From Nocardioidaceae bacterium (lineage in GTDB: Bacteria; Actinomycetota; Actinomycetes; Propionibacteriales; Nocardioidaceae): DNA of 13,901 bases. The DNA is taken from the NCBI GenBank assembly GCA_013811715.1, contig JACCUS010000152.1, positions 1 through 13,901 on the forward strand. Direction: 5' to 3'. Positions 1 to 7,309 of this stretch are shown here, piece after piece (positions within the stretch are counted from its first letter, which is position 1; every line of letters begins with the position of its first letter). The position numbers and the translations under genes were made by a program. Under the pieces are notes generated by a model, which was not told the DNA's origin, did no database searches, and was given only the letters and a program-made list of their open reading frames with translations.

Positions 1-737
1 AGGTACGTCGTCATCGGCTTGCCGACCGACCACCGCCACACGGACGTCTCACCCCTGTCTCGGTGACCCAGGAGCCCGCCGTTGCTGATCGCCTCGAACC
101 CTCTCGGCACCCGCAGCGTGATGTCGAACCGCGCCTTGTCGCTGGGGTGGTCGTTGCTCGGGTACCACCACGCGGCCACGTGCGGCTCGCCCAGCGCTAT
201 CGCGCCCGTCCGTGTCTTTTTCAGCGGCGCCTCGCCGTTGTACCTCAACCCGACGGGCCTGCCTCGGTAGGTCACCTGTACGTCGACCGCCTTCGCGGCG
301 GCGAGCGGGCGGCGGGGCCGCACGGTCAGTTCATGCTGGGTCTGGGAGAAGCGCACGCGTGTCCCGTTGATCGCGACCCGGCGGGCGTGGAGCAGCAGAT
401 CGAGACTGAACGAGGAGAGTCGCCGCTTCGGGACGAGCCGGATCGTCGTCGTACCCGCGAGTAGCCGGGTGGCCGGTCGGTAACGCACGTCGATGTCGTA
501 GTGCCTCACCTGGTAGCCAGGATTCCCGTCGTGCGGGAAGTAGGGGTCGCCGATCCCGACAGCCGCCGATGCCGCCGAGGACGAGACCGCGCCGACAGCG
601 GTGGTCGAGACGGCCGGGGAGCGCTCCACGCTGGCCGGCCATCCCTCCGCCGCGGGCATCGGTCCGGCAGCACCTGCGGCGGGGACGGCGAGGACGCCAA
701 CCAGCCCGACGACAAGAACTCCTCGCACTCGACCCAT
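1..737 (-). CDS. Secreted M1-family (gluzincin) metallopeptidase, N-terminal part, cut by window edge
   Basis: About 245 residues are visible, reading from ATG at 737 through the left edge without a stop. The start is preceded by GGGAG about 6 nt upstream; a GTG at 740 is an alternative. The protein begins with a signal peptide (MGRVRG, then a Val/Leu/Gly-rich core ending near VPAAGA). The beta-sandwich N-domain of M1 aminopeptidases follows: DPYFPHDGNPGYQVRHYDID, then LAGTTTIRL, AAWWYPSNDHPSDKARFDI, and a segment with ISNGGLL and the closing KPMTTYL. These are the usual landmarks of actinobacterial secreted M1 peptidases. The zinc site (HEXXH...E) and the GXMEN motif would lie beyond the edge, so activity cannot be judged here. 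It would hydrolyse peptides outside the membrane. It is separated from hppD upstream by 216 bp. Confidence 0.9.
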   Translation of the reverse strand, partial: MGRVRGVLVVGLVGVLAVPAAGAAGPMPAAEGWPASVERSPAVSTTAVGAVSSSAASAAVGIGDPYFPHDGNPGYQVRHYDIDVRYRPATRLLAGTTTIRLVPKRRLSSFSLDLLLHARRVAINGTRVRFSQTQHELTVRPRRPLAAAKAVDVQVTYRGRPVGLRYNGEAPLKKTRTGAIALGEPHVAAWWYPSNDHPSDKARFDITLRVPRGFEAISNGGLLGHRDRGETSVWRWSVGKPMTTY

Positions 738-953
738 CACGTACTCCCGGGAGATCGACCGGTCAACCGTCGCGTCGGCCGGGTTAGACGTCTCAGCCTA
801 TGTCGAAGAAAGCAAGAATCTCGGTCGCCACCCAGCGGACAGCGGGCCCTGGTCGACCAGAACCCGCCGTGTCTCGCTTCCCTCGTCATAGGTATAGACG
901 TCCGGAGGGGGTCGATTGGTTGCACATGTCGGCAAACTTTTTCTCCATCGGCC
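738..953. other. Intergenic region between the M1 peptidase start and the hppD end
   Basis: No gene is supported in these 216 bp. They must contain the promoter of the M1 peptidase and the end of the hppD transcript. TAGACGTC, with a GACGTC palindrome core, occurs twice (785-792 and 895-902). A TTGACC on the minus strand (761-766) sits too close to the start codon to be a normal -35 box. No strong terminator hairpin with a U-run was found after hppD. Confidence 0.5.
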
Positions 954-2153
954 CTACAGGTTGCCGCGCGCCTCTTGTTCGCGCTCGATGGCTTCGAAGA
1001 GGGCCTTGAAGTTGCCCTTGCCGAAGCCCAACGAGCCATGCCGCTCGATGAACTCGTAGAAGACGGTCGGCCGATCTCCCAGCGGCTTTGTGAAGATCTG
1101 CATCAGGTAGCCGTCCTCGTCTCGGTCGACGAGAATCTGGCGCGACTTCAGCTCCTCGATCGGCACCCGGACCTTGCCGATCCGCTCCCGCAGCTCGGGG
1201 TCGTCGTAGTAGGAGTCGGGGGTGTCGAGGAACTCCACGCCGTTGACACGCAGCTGGTCGACGGTCGCCAGCAGGTCGCCGGTGGCGAGCGCGATGTGCT
1301 GGCAACCAGCGCCGCCGTAGAACTCGAGGTACTCGTCGATCTGCGACTTCCTCGCCGCGACCGCGGGCTCGTTAAGGGGGAACTTCACCCGGTGGTTGCC
1401 GCTGGAGACGACCTTGGACATGAGTGCCGAGTAGTCGGTGGCGATGTCGTCACCGATGAACTCCGCCATGTTCACGAAGCCGAGCACCCTGTTGTAGAAG
1501 GAGACCCACTCGTCCATCTTGCCCAGCTCGACGTTGCCGACGCAGTGGTCGACCGCCTGGAAGAGTCGCTTGGGGTGACCCGGCGGCCGCGACACCTTGG
1601 TTTCGCGGGCGACGTACCCGGGCAGATAGGCGCCGGTGTAGTGGGACCGGTCGATCAGCGTGTGGCGGGTCTCGCCGTACGTCGCTATGGCCGCCACCCG
1701 CGCCGTGCCCTTGTCGTCCGACACGTCGTGTGGCTCATCGAGCACGGTGGCGCCCATCCTGCGCGCGTGCTCGATGCACTTGTCGACGTCCGGCACCTCC
1801 AGGGACAGGTCGACGACCCCGTCGCCGTGGCGGCGGTGGTGGTCGAGCAGCCCGCTGTCGGGGATGACGCCGCCCTTGAACACGAACCGCGCAGACCCGG
1901 ACTTCACTACGAAGGCCTTGTGGTCACGGACGCCGGTCTCCGGGCCGGCATACGCGACCAGGTCCATGCCGAGCGCCAGCTGGTAGAACTGCGCGGTCTG
2001 GGTCGCGTTGCCCACCACGAAGACGACCGCGTCCAGGGCGGTGACCGGGAAGGGGTCGGCGGACGAGTCGTAGTCGACGAGGCCGACGAGCTGTTTGAGC
2101 TGCTCGAGGCTGAGGTCGGCTCGGAGCTCTTCGGGAGTCAGGGTTTCGCTCAT
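954..2153 (-). CDS. hppD: 4-hydroxyphenylpyruvate dioxygenase
   Basis: This non-haem Fe(II) enzyme converts 4-hydroxyphenylpyruvate and O2 to homogentisate plus CO2, the second step of tyrosine degradation, in the cytoplasm. The 399-residue product has the normal bacterial length. The N-terminal vicinal-oxygen-chelate domain carries ALDAVVFVVGNATQTAQFY (about 40-57) and the GPETGVRDHKAFV segment. The catalytic C-terminal domain carries all three expected iron ligands: His203 in VDHCVGN, His286 in CQHIALAT and Glu367 in VFYEFIERHG. The conserved GYLMQIFTKPLGDRPT segment precedes the glutamate. The start at 2153 (MSETLTPEEL) is preferred over an in-frame ATG at 2162. Neither has a clear Shine-Dalgarno sequence, so the mRNA may be leaderless. 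It is transcribed divergently from an Lrp/AsnC regulator, its probable controller. No other tyrosine-catabolic gene (for example homogentisate dioxygenase) lies in the window. Confidence 0.97.
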   Translation of the reverse strand: MSETLTPEELRADLSLEQLKQLVGLVDYDSSADPFPVTALDAVVFVVGNATQTAQFYQLALGMDLVAYAGPETGVRDHKAFVVKSGSARFVFKGGVIPDSGLLDHHRRHGDGVVDLSLEVPDVDKCIEHARRMGATVLDEPHDVSDDKGTARVAAIATYGETRHTLIDRSHYTGAYLPGYVARETKVSRPPGHPKRLFQAVDHCVGNVELGKMDEWVSFYNRVLGFVNMAEFIGDDIATDYSALMSKVVSSGNHRVKFPLNEPAVAARKSQIDEYLEFYGGAGCQHIALATGDLLATVDQLRVNGVEFLDTPDSYYDDPELRERIGKVRVPIEELKSRQILVDRDEDGYLMQIFTKPLGDRPTVFYEFIERHGSLGFGKGNFKALFEAIEREQEARGNL

Positions 2154-2290
2154 GGGAGCCATCGTGCTGGGGGCGTGCAGACTGTGCAAGAGTCGGTGGT
2201 GATACTGTGCACATTGTTCAGGCACCGACCACACCTCGGTCGGGGTGACCGCGCAGCCTGAACACCCGACCAGCAAGGATGGGCCGTGCC
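2154..2290. promoter_or_regulatory. Divergent hppD/lrp control region with three GTGCA repeats
   Basis: GTGCA occurs on the plus strand at 2175-2179, 2184-2188 and 2207-2211. The last two are part of an 8-bp direct repeat, ACTGTGCA (2181-2188 and 2204-2211), and the third copy forms the palindrome GTGCAC. The region separates a catabolic gene from an Lrp/AsnC regulator, an arrangement in which Lrp proteins commonly bind several degenerate sites. I infer that these repeats are the operator. GATACT at 2201-2206 could be a -10 box for the regulator gene, but core promoter elements are not convincing on either strand. Confidence 0.45.
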
Positions 2291-2770
2291 ATGGGAGTCG
2301 ACAGCCTAGACGCCCGGGTCTTGCAGCTGTTCGCCGCAGAGCCTCGGGTCGGGGTGCTCGAAGCCTCGCGGCGGCTCGGCGTCGCCCGCGGCACCGTCCA
2401 GGCCAGGCTCGACCGGCTCGATCGGTCCGGCGTCGTACGCCGATGGGGGCCCGAGCTCGACCCGGAGGCGCTCGGCTACCCGGTGACGGCCTTTGTCACG
2501 TTGGAGATCAGGCAAGGCGGCGGCCACGACCCGGTCGGCCAGCACCTCGCGCTGATCCCGGAGGTGATCGAGGCGCACACCGTGACCGGCCCCGGGGATC
2601 TGTGGTGCCGCGTGGTGGCCCGGTCCAACGCCGACCTGCAACGGGTGCTCGACAAGGTCGTCTCCTACCCCGGCATCGAGCGCTCGGCAACAATGATCAC
2701 CCTGGCCAGCCAGATCGAGCATCGGGTGCTGCCCTTGGTCGCCGAGGCCGCAGCCGACTCGGGCACGTAA
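2291..2770 (+). CDS. Lrp/AsnC-family transcriptional regulator
   Basis: This is a 159-residue DNA-binding regulator of normal Lrp/AsnC size. The N-terminal winged helix-turn-helix covers roughly residues 5-60: LDARVLQLFAAEP, then the recognition region LEASRRLGVARGTVQARLDR and SGVVRRWGPEL. The C-terminal RAM ligand-binding domain follows: ALGYPVTAFVTLEI, a segment reading EVIEAHTVTGPGDLWCRVVA, and ALDKV-like VLDKVVSYPGIERSATMITL. The ATG at 2291 is chosen because AAGGA (2275-2279) lies about 11 nt before it; an in-frame ATG at 2279 would add four residues. Divergence from hppD suggests it senses tyrosine or a related aromatic acid and controls that gene. This is inference from context, since Lrp ligands cannot be read from sequence. 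The phosphatase gene starts 10 bp downstream, so the two are probably co-transcribed. Confidence 0.93.
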   Translation: MGVDSLDARVLQLFAAEPRVGVLEASRRLGVARGTVQARLDRLDRSGVVRRWGPELDPEALGYPVTAFVTLEIRQGGGHDPVGQHLALIPEVIEAHTVTGPGDLWCRVVARSNADLQRVLDKVVSYPGIERSATMITLASQIEHRVLPLVAEAAADSGT

Positions 2771-2780
2771 CCTCTCGGGC

Positions 2781-3596
2781 ATGGGAGCCTCCGGGGGCAC
2801 GACTGACGCGATCGACCACTCTGCTCGTTGGCTGCGGCTCGAGGGCGCGGTCAACGCCCGCGACCTCGGCGGCCTTCCGCTTCGTGACGGCGGCGCGACC
2901 GCCACTCATCGGCTGCTGCGCTCAGACAACCTGCAGGGACTGTCGCCGTACGACGTGCGTCTGCTGGGCGGGGAGATGGGCCTCAGCGACGTCGTCGATC
3001 TGCGGACCGACACCGAGCGCAAGCTCGAGGGGCCGGCTCCGTTGGACGACGAGCACGGAGTCACCGTGCACCACTTATCGCTGCTCCCTGGCGACGGCGA
3101 CGAGGTGCGAGAGCGGGAGGGCGACTTCCTGCTGCCGTGGCAACAGGCGCCCGATGAGGTGCCGGCCGGACAGGAGGAGGCGAGCACCATTTACGTGAGC
3201 TACCTCGAGGACCGGCCCGACTCGGTCGTCTCGGCGCTGCGCGTGGTCGCGCGGGCGACGGGCGCAACCGTGGTGCACTGCGCCGCCGGCAAGGATCGCA
3301 CGGGGGTTGTCGTCGCGTTGGCGCTCGACCTCGTGGGTGTGCATCGAGGGCCGATCGTCGAGGACTACCTGTTGACCGGCGAACGCATCGACGCGATCTT
3401 GGCTCGGCTGTCCGCCAGCCCTACCTACGCGTCCAACCTTCGCGGCCGCGGCCGTGACTCTCATCTGCCCCGCACGAGGGCCATCACCGACGTCTTCGAT
3501 CTCGTGGACACCCACCAGGGGACCGCCGGCTGGCTGGCCGGGCATGGCTGGACCGATGCCGACACCCGGGCGCTCCAGAGGCGCCTGACCGGCTAG
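2781..3596 (+). CDS. Tyrosine-protein phosphatase (DSP-like, PF13350-type)
   Basis: The 271-residue protein carries the phosphatase P-loop HCAAGKDRTG at about 166-175, with nucleophile Cys167 and phosphate-binding Arg173. The N-terminal signature VNARDLGGLP (24-33) and LLRSDNL (45-51) are typical of the actinobacterial and fungal-like tyrosine phosphatase family related to mycobacterial PtpB. VVDLRTDTER (71-80) is the usual strand-and-turn before the insert. Members dephosphorylate phosphotyrosine and some also phosphoserine/threonine or phosphoinositides; the substrate here is unknown. There is no signal peptide, so it is cytoplasmic unless exported another way. The ATG at 2781 follows the lrp stop by 10 bp and has only a weak ribosome site, consistent with read-through from the regulator gene. 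It converges with the MFS gene across a 15-bp gap. Confidence 0.92.
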   Translation: MGASGGTTDAIDHSARWLRLEGAVNARDLGGLPLRDGGATATHRLLRSDNLQGLSPYDVRLLGGEMGLSDVVDLRTDTERKLEGPAPLDDEHGVTVHHLSLLPGDGDEVREREGDFLLPWQQAPDEVPAGQEEASTIYVSYLEDRPDSVVSALRVVARATGATVVHCAAGKDRTGVVVALALDLVGVHRGPIVEDYLLTGERIDAILARLSASPTYASNLRGRGRDSHLPRTRAITDVFDLVDTHQGTAGWLAGHGWTDADTRALQRRLTG

Positions 3597-3611
3597 AAAC
3601 GGCCATAAGCG

Positions 3612-5030
3612 TCAGTCGATTCGTCCGGCTGCTCTCGGCGAGGAACCCCGTCGTTCGGTCGGACGAACCCCGGTAGGGCGGACTCGGAAGGCGACGAAGG
3701 TCGCCGCGAGCATGACGAGGAACGACACCCCGAACACCAGTCCGAACAGCGTGGTTCCCGGCAACGTCTCGCGCCAGATGGCATAGACGACGCCAGACCC
3801 GCCGATCACCACCAGCGCCCCGAGGGAGTCGCTCATCTGGATGGCCGCGGAGTTCGCCCCGCGATCCTCCTCCGGCGAGAACTCAAAGAGCAGCACCGCG
3901 TTGCTCGACATCGACAAGCCCATGCCGACCCCGGCGACCAGCAGGCCCACCCCGGCCAGCCACCCCGGCACGATCACCGCATCGGTCACGACGACCGACG
4001 ACCCGGTGACGACCACCCCGACGGTGGTGACCGCGGCGCCGAGCCGGACCAGGCCAGTACGTCGCGTCTTGAGCCCTGGCCTGCCCTGCCACCAAGAGCC
4101 GGTCGACCAGCCCAGTGCGGTGGCAGCCACCGCCAACCCGGCCATCGTCGGCGTGGCCCCACGGTGCTCGACGAGCATCAGCGGGACGTAGGCCTCACAG
4201 CTGAAGAACCCGCCGGCGATGACACCGCGGAAGGCGATCACCGAGGGCAGTCCGCGCCGCAAGCGCAAGGTGCCGGCTGGAAACAGCCGACGCACGGCCG
4301 TCACGACCAAGGCGACCCCGATCAGCGCCGCGGCCGCAGCCGTCAGCCAGCGCGCACCCTCCGCCTCCAGGCCCGCCCATTGGAGCAACGCCGCGCCGAC
4401 CGCCATGGCCGCGGCCAGCTGCATCCGCCCGGACCGCCGCACGTGGGAGCCGGCTGCCGCTTTGACGCGCGGCAGTACGGCGATCAGCGGCAGCGGGAGG
4501 AGCGGTATCAGCGACAAGAACGCCCAGCGCCAGGAGACGAACTCGGTCAACCCGCCGGCGATGAACGGCCCGATCACGGACGGCACCACCCAGGCCGTTG
4601 CGAGCAGCGACATCACTCGCGGCCGGTGCGTATCTGGGTAGCACCCGCCGATGACGACGTACACCGCCACGATGACGAAGCCGGCGCCGAGCCCTTGGAC
4701 CACCCTGCCACCGATCAACATCTCCATCGACGTGCTGAGCCCGGACACCAGCAGCCCGACGGCGAACGACGCAGCGCCAGCGATCAGCGGCAGCCTTGGA
4801 CCTATCCGGTCACACAGCTCCCCGGCCACGCCGTTGGCGAACATCGCAGCCCCGAGGAAGCCGGTGAGCGCCCACGGGTACAGCCCCAGCCCGTTCAGCT
4901 CGCGAGCGGCGACCGGCAGCGCCGTTGCCACCGCCATGAACTCGAAGGCGATCCCGACGATCAGCGCGAAGATGCCGGCGGAGAGGAGGCGGTACTCAGC
5001 AGCGAACGGGCCGGTCGCCCGCCTGACCAT
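3612..5030 (-). CDS. MFS transporter, probable drug/solute efflux (DHA type)
   Basis: The 472-residue, strongly hydrophobic protein has about 12 membrane-spanning segments. Motif A (GELCDRIGPR, about 70-79) lies between helices 2 and 3. A motif-C-like GPFIAGG (about 154-160) in helix 5 is typical of proton-coupled exporters. LIGGRVVQGLGAGF in helix 4 is another usual marker, and SWRWAFL follows helix 5 as in DHA exporters. The second half is less conserved, and the C-terminus is short and basic. ATG 5030 is taken as the start; a TTG at 5039, with GGGGAAG 4 nt upstream, is an equally possible start that adds three residues. The substrate cannot be assigned. It lies 41 bp downstream of the secreted metalloprotease on the same strand, so co-transcription is possible. 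There is no obvious local TetR- or MarR-type regulator. Confidence 0.9.
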   Translation of the reverse strand: MVRRATGPFAAEYRLLSAGIFALIVGIAFEFMAVATALPVAARELNGLGLYPWALTGFLGAAMFANGVAGELCDRIGPRLPLIAGAASFAVGLLVSGLSTSMEMLIGGRVVQGLGAGFVIVAVYVVIGGCYPDTHRPRVMSLLATAWVVPSVIGPFIAGGLTEFVSWRWAFLSLIPLLPLPLIAVLPRVKAAAGSHVRRSGRMQLAAAMAVGAALLQWAGLEAEGARWLTAAAAALIGVALVVTAVRRLFPAGTLRLRRGLPSVIAFRGVIAGGFFSCEAYVPLMLVEHRGATPTMAGLAVAATALGWSTGSWWQGRPGLKTRRTGLVRLGAAVTTVGVVVTGSSVVVTDAVIVPGWLAGVGLLVAGVGMGLSMSSNAVLLFEFSPEEDRGANSAAIQMSDSLGALVVIGGSGVVYAIWRETLPGTTLFGLVFGVSFLVMLAATFVAFRVRPTGVRPTERRGSSPRAAGRID

Positions 5031-5071
5031 TGTCGTCAATCAACTTCCCCGCGCTGCCACATCGCCGTGCC

Positions 5072-5950
5072 CTAACCCCGAAACGCATGCCAGGACCGCA
5101 TCATCCGGACCACCTGGCCGCGGGTGAACTGGTTCATGCACCGGTCGTAGGAGTAGTCCAAGAAGTTGTGAATCGGGTCCCGGCCCGGCCAGGGGCAGGT
5201 GTTACGGCCGCGGGGACAGGTGTAGCTGGCGCGCGACTCCCTGGGCGTGTCCGCTACGAGATCGCCGCGTCTGCCGCACTTGCCGGCGAAGGTGTGGAAG
5301 AGCCCGAGCCAGTGCCCGGTCTCGTGTACCGCCACATCGCCGGCGCTGTAGTGGCCACCCCGACCGCCCGGCATGGTGTGCCGAGCGATGACGACCCCGT
5401 CCATCGACGGCGCGTTGCCGTACTCGGTCGGCCGCGTGGCCCAGCCCAGCAGTCTCGCCCGGTTGCCCCCGATGTAGAGGTTGAGGTCGCCGGCGTCGCC
5501 GCGATGGAGGGCTCGTTTCGCCTGCCGCTCCGCCCGCGAGCCCGGGTCCATCCGGCGCCAGGACCGGTTGACCGTGACATCGACGTCGACCAGCCGGAAG
5601 TGGAACGGTGACCTGGCGCTGCGTGCGCTCTGACCGCCCGCATAGGCGTCGTTGAGCACCCGGATCTGCCGCTCGACCCGCGACCGTGGGACTCCCCCGC
5701 CCGATGCCGACCGCAGCACGTGCGCATGCACGGGTACGACGACTCGTCGGTCCCGCAAGGTTTCCAGGACACCCTGGACGTCGGCTGAGGTCGCGGAGGC
5801 CCACGGCTCGACACACTCAGCCGGGACGGCACGCTCGCCGGGGACCGCCTCCCGAGCCCAGCTGGCGTCGGGCTGCCCGCTCGCCGGTGTTGGCCCGGCG
5901 GGTGCCGCAAAACACAGTGCGCCAATCGCTGCGAGGGCCACGGCTCGCAT
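5072..5950 (-). CDS. Secreted M43 (pappalysin/cytophagalysin-like) zinc metalloprotease
   Basis: This is a 292-residue protein with a Sec signal peptide (MRAVALAAIGALCFAAPAG). The metzincin zinc site HETGHWLGLFH spans about 209-219: His209, Glu210, His213, Gly216 and His219, in the full HEXXHXXGXXH form. A downstream Met-turn candidate is SYDRCM (Met272), and NFLDYSYDRC is typical of M43B. Upstream signatures are VPVHAHVL, a segment with VLNDAYAG, FHFRLVDVDVTVN and LNLYIGG. Cysteines at about 225, 245, 252 and 271 are placed to form the family's disulfides. The start at 5950 is set by AGGGGG 6 nt upstream; the open frame extends to 6010 but that part precedes the ribosome site. It would act outside the cell, with the substrate unknown. 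The size matches the short, catalytic-domain-only bacterial members, with no added PKD or sorting domains. Confidence 0.93.
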   Translation of the reverse strand: MRAVALAAIGALCFAAPAGPTPASGQPDASWAREAVPGERAVPAECVEPWASATSADVQGVLETLRDRRVVVPVHAHVLRSASGGGVPRSRVERQIRVLNDAYAGGQSARSARSPFHFRLVDVDVTVNRSWRRMDPGSRAERQAKRALHRGDAGDLNLYIGGNRARLLGWATRPTEYGNAPSMDGVVIARHTMPGGRGGHYSAGDVAVHETGHWLGLFHTFAGKCGRRGDLVADTPRESRASYTCPRGRNTCPWPGRDPIHNFLDYSYDRCMNQFTRGQVVRMMRSWHAFRG

Positions 5951-6022
5951 GGTAGACCCCCTAAATGGAGTTTCGAAGCGTGCCAACGACGGCACACCCA
6001 AGTGTCTCATCCCCCAGGTCGG

Positions 6023-6286
6023 TCAGCCGCGCGAGTCGTCCTCATCGTCGGACAGCGACTCCCAGATCTCCTTGCAGGCCGGGCAGACCGGATACTTCTT
6101 GGGGTCGCGACTTGGCACCCAGACCTTCCCGCACAAGGCGACGAGGGGCGTCCCCATCACCATCGCCTCGGTCAGCTTGTCCTTGCGGGCATAGTGACTG
6201 AACCGGTCGTGGTCGCCCTCATCCAGGGACTCTTGGGTCCGCCGGTCCTCGACCGTCTCGGCGCCTGGGCTCAACTGGGTGCTCAC
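6023..6286 (-). CDS. DUF3039 family protein
   Basis: This small acidic protein of 87 residues is widespread in actinobacteria and has no established function. Its diagnostic core is DHDRFSHYARKDKLTEAMV (about 25-43), then GTPLVALCGKVWVPSRDPKK and YPVCPACKEIWE. The three cysteines (CGK and CPAC) suggest a small metal-binding or zinc-ribbon-like fold, which is inference. The start is GTG at 6286, just 9 bp after the stop of the substrate-binding lipoprotein. GGGAG is present but only 1 nt from the GTG, so initiation may depend on coupling to the upstream gene. It may be the last gene of the Hsp20/BCCT cluster, or only a neighbour transcribed through. Confidence 0.9.
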   Translation of the reverse strand: MSTQLSPGAETVEDRRTQESLDEGDHDRFSHYARKDKLTEAMVMGTPLVALCGKVWVPSRDPKKYPVCPACKEIWESLSDDEDDSRG

Positions 6287-6295
6287 GCTCCCAGC

Positions 6296-7309
6296 CTAGA
6301 TCAGCCCCTGCTCCTCCATCCACTCCTGGGCGACAGCGTCGGCGGGCCTCTGGTCGACGAGGACCTCCGCGCTGAGCCGGCGGAGGGTCTCGGTGTCGAG
6401 CCGCTCGGCGATGTCCTCGAAGAGCGGCTTCAGCTCCGGATAGCTTTCGAGTGTCTCCGCGCGCATCGTGAGCGACGGGTTGTACGCGGGGAAGAAGCCC
6501 TCGTCATCTTCCAGGAGGCGGAGATTCAGCTCCGGAACGTAGCCGCTGGTCGCGAACACCGACCCGAAGTTGCACTTCTGCCCCTCGTCGACCGCGCCGT
6601 AGACGGTGGAGTCCGGCAGCACGAAGACGTTCGCCTGCGGGAACCCGAAGCCATAATGCTCCTCGAGACCGGGGAGGCCGTCTGCCCGCTCGTTGAACTC
6701 GGGTCCGACGCACACGGTCGCCTTGTCGGGGCTCTCCTCGATGAGGCGACCGAGGTCTGAGAGTCGGGTCACAGCAGCCAGCTCCTCGTCGTACGCGTTG
6801 TTGCCACGCTGGTAGACCGCCGACGCCGCGGCGATCACATAGGTGTTGTCGGCGGGGGCCGGCTGCAGCCACTCGATGTCGTTGCGCTGCAGGTCGAGCC
6901 GAGCGACCTCCCGGTACAACGCCTGCGGGTCGTCCGGTGGTTCGCCCTGGGCCAGGTGGATGAGAGCCCCGGTGCCGGTGTACTCCCAGTACATGTCGAT
7001 CTCCTCGGCGGTCAGGGCCTCCCGCACGGCCTCGGTGCTGCCTACACCGGTGCTGTCGACGACCTCCGAGCCTGCCGCCTCCAGGGCCAGCAGCGTGATC
7101 TGCCCGAGGATCTCCTGCTCGGCGAAGTCCTTGGAACCGACGATCAGGCGCGTGGTGACCCCGCCACCACGTTCGCTGAGCCCTTTGTCCCCGAGGTCGT
7201 AGCTCGCGCCGATGCTTCCCCCCTGCCCGGCGCCCTCGCCGCCGCAGGCAGCGACGACGACTGCCAGCACAGCAACCGTGGCCAGCTTCGATTCCCGCAA
7301 GCGCCTCAA
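6296..7309 (-). CDS. Glycine betaine/choline-type substrate-binding lipoprotein (OpuAC/QAT family)
   Basis: The 337-residue extracytoplasmic binding protein has a lipobox (VAAC, lipidated Cys22). The OpuAC-like fold begins at LIVGSKDFAEQEILGQI (about 55-71). GSTEAVREAL (90-99) and DMYWEYTGTGAL (105-116) are the signature segments of betaine/choline/osmoprotectant binders. NPSLTMRAETLESYPELKPL near the C-terminus is also typical. Cys200 and Cys246 could form a disulfide. The start is assigned as TTG at 7309: its last bases overlap the BCCT stop as TTGA, AGAGGA lies 9 nt upstream, and the signal peptide begins right there. The frame stays open to 7924 only because it runs through the BCCT gene in another frame. 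No ABC permease or ATPase gene adjoins it, which is odd for this family. The ligand is unproven; choline, betaine, ectoine or ergothioneine-like solutes are all possible. Confidence 0.93.
   Translation of the reverse strand: MRRLRESKLATVAVLAVVVAACGGEGAGQGGSIGASYDLGDKGLSERGGGVTTRLIVGSKDFAEQEILGQITLLALEAAGSEVVDSTGVGSTEAVREALTAEEIDMYWEYTGTGALIHLAQGEPPDDPQALYREVARLDLQRNDIEWLQPAPADNTYVIAAASAVYQRGNNAYDEELAAVTRLSDLGRLIEESPDKATVCVGPEFNERADGLPGLEEHYGFGFPQANVFVLPDSTVYGAVDEGQKCNFGSVFATSGYVPELNLRLLEDDEGFFPAYNPSLTMRAETLESYPELKPLFEDIAERLDTETLRRLSAEVLVDQRPADAVAQEWMEEQGLI

Noticed and set aside
501..2261. Long plus-strand open frame (586 codons) opposite hppD
   Set aside because: It is antisense to a clearly recognisable dioxygenase. 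Its product is Val/Arg/Asp-rich with no motif, a typical GC-rich shadow frame.
4164..5075. Plus-strand open frame (303 codons) opposite the MFS gene
   Set aside because: The product is Gln/Arg/Pro-rich with no hydrophobic core or motif, while the minus strand encodes a normal MFS protein.
5980..5995. GTGCC-AACGAC-GGCAC hairpin as a terminator after DUF3039
   Set aside because: It has only five pairs and no U-tract, and lies just before the protease ribosome site. It is too weak to call.
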